A DNA stretch of 64,000 bases, taken from NCBI GenBank assembly GCA_964588695.1, contig CAZPQK010000008.1, forward strand, positions 1 to 64,000, read 5' to 3'. Of this stretch, positions 63,135 to 64,000 are shown piece by piece (position 1 is the first letter of the stretch; every line of letters begins with the position of its first letter). Both the position numbers and the translations under genes were made by a program. This stretch comes from CAZPQK01 sp964588695. Its GTDB lineage: Bacteria > Krumholzibacteriota > Krumholzibacteriia > WVZY01 > JAKEHA01. The notes under the pieces were generated by a model, which saw only the letters and a list, made by a program, of their open reading frames with translations, had not been told where the DNA came from and did not search any database.

Positions 63135-63992
63135 ATGAAGCCTATGAACCCACACCTCGCCCTGTTGGCACTCGCTGGAACCCTCGCGGTTACCACGCTC
63201 TCCGCTGACCCATCATGGGGACAGCCGGGCTTACCCGATGCACTTCGGCAGCCGGAACTCGTTTCCGCAACCCTGGTTGCAGAACACGATACTTTTCGAC
63301 CGGGAGAACCGTTTTCGCTCGCCGTCCGTTTGCAAATCGCCGATACGTGGCATATCAACTGGACAAATCCGGGAGACGCCGGGCTTGCACCCTGGGTAAG
63401 CTGGCGACTACCGGAGGGATTTGTTGCAAAAGAGGTGCAGTGGCCTTATCCGCAGCGGTTCGAGGCCGGCCCGATGGTGATCTATGGCTACGAGCATGAC
63501 GTCCTGCTGATCACAGAAATTGTTCCACCAAAGGGGTTTACCGGAGATGCCGACATATCCGCCGACGTGGATTGGCTGGCCTGCCAGGAGGAATGTGTCC
63601 CGGGGAGGTCGATTGCATCGCTAAGGATCGCCACCGGCGACCCGCAACCCACTCCCGAAGCACCGATCTTTAAAAAGTGGCGATCGCGGCACCCAAAATT
63701 CACGGCCGAAGATTGGTCGTGGCAAGTCGACCATGAGGGCGATATCTTAGCCTTGGTGGCCGAGACCCGTGACGAGGGCGCCCAGCCGACCGGAGCGGAG
63801 TTCTTTCCCCGCGAAGCTGGCGTACTCGACCACGCCGCGCTCCAGGGATTCCAGCGAACATCACGCGGATTCCGTTTGAGCCTTACGCGCGATCGGATGC
63901 GCCCCACTCCGGTGGACCGAGTTGCCGGCGTGATCGTGCTGAAATACCCCGACGCAGATCGGGCCTACACGTTAGACATTTCCATTCAATAG
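63135..63992 (+). CDS. DsbD N-terminal-domain (thiol-disulfide) exported protein
   Basis: 285 residues from ATG 63135 (GGTGA upstream; ATGs at 63120, 63126 and 63144 are alternatives). Signal peptide (about 1-32). The body is a DsbD-alpha-like immunoglobulin fold (about 40-175): FRPGEPFSLAVRLQIADTWHINWTNPGDAG, VQWPYPQRF, YGYEHDVLLITEIVPP, and the Cys pair in DWLACQEECVPG. In DsbD this domain passes electrons to periplasmic thiol proteins. No transmembrane part follows in this frame, and the stop is 8 nt before the window end, so a separate membrane partner may lie beyond the window. Confidence 0.8.
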   Translation: MKPMNPHLALLALAGTLAVTTLSADPSWGQPGLPDALRQPELVSATLVAEHDTFRPGEPFSLAVRLQIADTWHINWTNPGDAGLAPWVSWRLPEGFVAKEVQWPYPQRFEAGPMVIYGYEHDVLLITEIVPPKGFTGDADISADVDWLACQEECVPGRSIASLRIATGDPQPTPEAPIFKKWRSRHPKFTAEDWSWQVDHEGDILALVAETRDEGAQPTGAEFFPREAGVLDHAALQGFQRTSRGFRLSLTRDRMRPTPVDRVAGVIVLKYPDADRAYTLDISIQ

Positions 63993-64000
63993 ACCGCTAA

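Overview
The window looks like chromosome from an uncultured-type, Gram-negative (diderm) bacterium of the FCB superphylum, of the Krumholzibacteriota/Eisenbacteria/Latescibacterota kind. The outer membrane is supported by an LpxH-type lipid A hydrolase, an Omp85-like barrel with one POTRA and a PorV/PorQ-like protein. The FCB placement rests on many exported proteins ending in a FlgD-Ig/type IX sorting-like C-terminus (YPNPFNP...SGVYFYRL...KMLLLK), and on a short primary-type sigma factor without region 1.1. The exact phylum is inference.

Layout. 1-12932: four tandem paralogues of about 1,025-1,040 residues, all on the minus strand, the first cut by the window edge; all exported, cysteine-rich and carrying the FlgD-like tag. 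12933-13586: a non-coding stretch with three copies of a 78-bp repeat, one inverted. 13587-24462: a tight minus-strand housekeeping operon, in transcription order phoH, pgpH, ybeY, corC-like, DUF502, mgtE, recO, glyQ, glyS. 24637-25664: two coupled lipoproteins. 25848-34023: a second minus-strand run: M23 peptidase, AMIN-amidase-LysM, YbbR/CdaR, a PhnD-like protein, a PtsN-like EIIA, VanZ-like, hisS, aspS. 34263-36694: htrA then the sigma factor. 37180-37929: lpxH on plus, convergent with porV.

37919-50197 is the most accessory-looking part. It holds a PorV-like protein; a secreted M6-family protease homologue whose zinc-binding histidines are replaced (HExxH reads FELAS); an FN3 lipoprotein coupled to a DUF4384 protein with a very basic tail; and two sigma54 activators. 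One is a TPR-GAF-AAA-HTH protein, the other a NtrC-type response regulator. A near-perfect sigma54 promoter lies directly before the FN3/DUF4384 pair, and a 112-nt structured element lies between that pair and the TPR activator. 50307-62824: rlmN; a probable gluzincin; an envelope-stress-like cassette (ECF sigma, DUF4097 protein, zinc-finger anti-sigma, bactofilin-like membrane protein, Omp85); eno and ftsB; initiator tRNA-Met; and two more FlgD-tagged proteins. The window ends with a DsbD N-terminal-domain protein.

How it fits together: the exported FlgD-tagged proteins and the PorV-like protein suggest a type IX-like export route with several cargo genes in one neighbourhood, although no core T9SS motor gene is seen here. 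Promoters readable by eye share TTGACA, a spacer of usually 17-18 nt and a -10 of the form TAnnnT. Many starts were moved downstream of the longest open frame because a Shine-Dalgarno (SD) sequence and a signal peptide begin there.
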